A stretch of DNA of 64,000 nucleotides. Origin: Dallia pectoralis (lineage: Eukaryota > Chordata > Actinopteri > Esociformes > Umbridae). The stretch is taken from positions 8,793,758-8,857,757 of the forward strand of contig CM055730.1 in assembly GCA_029465975.1 (NCBI GenBank), written 5' to 3'. The notes below the pieces were generated by a model, which worked only from the letters and a program-made list of their open reading frames with translations, was not told the DNA's origin and made no database searches. Shown one piece after another: positions 63,501 through 64,000 of this stretch; within the stretch, counting starts at the first letter, position 1; each line of letters opens with the position of its first letter. Position numbers and translations under genes: made by a program.

Positions 63501-64000
63501 CACTTTGATTTCAACATTATTCTCCTGTTGGTGACAGATACGTGGTTTATTTATTTTTCGCCCCAATATAATAATGTAAAAAATTTGAAATGTATCTTCA
63601 ATATCGTTCCAAAGTTATGCCTCACTCTATAGCATGTCAAACAGCACTTGCAATAACCAAAAAAAAACAAGAAAAATAAACATGAACAGGTCTCAACGAA
63701 GGTTTAATTTACAAAAACACTGAGCCACAGGAAGTTAGACATGGTGGGGGGGGTTAAATGCAAACTAGAGAAGAATCCTTGAGTAATCCACCAAAAAAAA
63801 AATTTTTTTGGTCTTTCTATATCTGATATATGACTGTGTGAATGGCTGTTGTAGCACCGTTAACGTGTGTAGAAGCCCTAAAGTCATGCCTTATCTGGTC
63901 TTGGGGATCTCTCATGACTACATGAATGATTCAATATCACCATTCAACCAGGTCTGCCTCTAGGGAGCTTTATATGTGTCAGAAACCCCAGAAACTCATC
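60591..64000. other. prim2: Start of prim2 intron 12
   Basis: No further prim2 exon could be found. It contains a tandem repeat at 61112-61495 and otherwise AT-rich sequence with no recognisable gene. A GC-richer stretch at about 63100-63260 has no supported function. Confidence 0.6.
61112..61495. repeat. Composite tandem repeat, about 38-bp unit
   Basis: GGTGAATGGGAAGATGGAAC, then TCAGGTTGGGGTATGTGA, repeats about 9 times. Several copies carry an extra short ATATGGAACTCAG half-unit. Confidence 0.9.

Noticed and set aside
60591..64000. Remaining prim2 exon(s) with the fourth Fe-S cysteine
   Set aside because: No segment resembling the expected LDLVKGTHYQVACQ peptide flanked by splice sites was found, so the end of the gene must lie downstream.

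Overview
This is vertebrate nuclear DNA, almost certainly from a ray-finned (teleost) fish. It is intron-rich and AT-leaning with low gene density. It carries degenerate Tc1-type transposons, a hAT element with an intact target-site duplication, fish-type dispersed repeats and an exceptional load of minisatellites. I see no prokaryotic gene organisation.

The only protein-coding gene I can support is prim2, the large subunit of DNA primase, on the + strand. One untranslated exon and eleven coding exons can be placed with consensus splice sites and continuous phase: exon 1 ending at 540, then 1663-1814, 1976-2088, 2659-2753, 2865-2985, 4325-4420, 4580-4717, 31258-31325, 33506-33578, 36109-36294, 58729-58855 and 60508-60590. 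They join into an open frame of 416 codons, against about 509 residues in human PRIM2. It covers the N-terminal domain and three of the four cysteines of the 4Fe-4S C-terminal domain. The remaining exon or exons, including the fourth cysteine, must lie beyond 64000. A compact promoter with an inverted CCAAT box and E2F-like sites lies just upstream of exon 1.

Layout: 1-540 promoter and exon 1; 541-4717 a compact exon cluster (exons 2-7), with a 27-copy 31-bp minisatellite in intron 1; 4718-31257 the giant intron 7 with Tc1 remnants, a SINE and several minisatellites; 31258-36294 exons 8-10; 36295-58728 the giant intron 10, with a 5.7-kb GGA-rich polypurine array, a hAT transposon and several minisatellites; 58729-60590 exons 11-12, separated by a minisatellite that makes up most of intron 11; 60591-64000 the start of intron 12.

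The most unusual points are: (i) the 3' splice site of exon 8 is tandemly triplicated in 54-bp (18-codon) steps, so use of an upstream acceptor would insert 18 or 36 residues in frame; (ii) exon 11 is squeezed between two kilobase-scale 24-bp-unit minisatellites; (iii) there is a 5.7-kb G-rich polypurine array on the RNA-like strand; and (iv) roughly 15 kb, about a quarter of the window, is minisatellite. The very long reading frames in these arrays (up to 1957 codons) are artefacts of stop-free repeat units. I did not find a new multi-gene system here.
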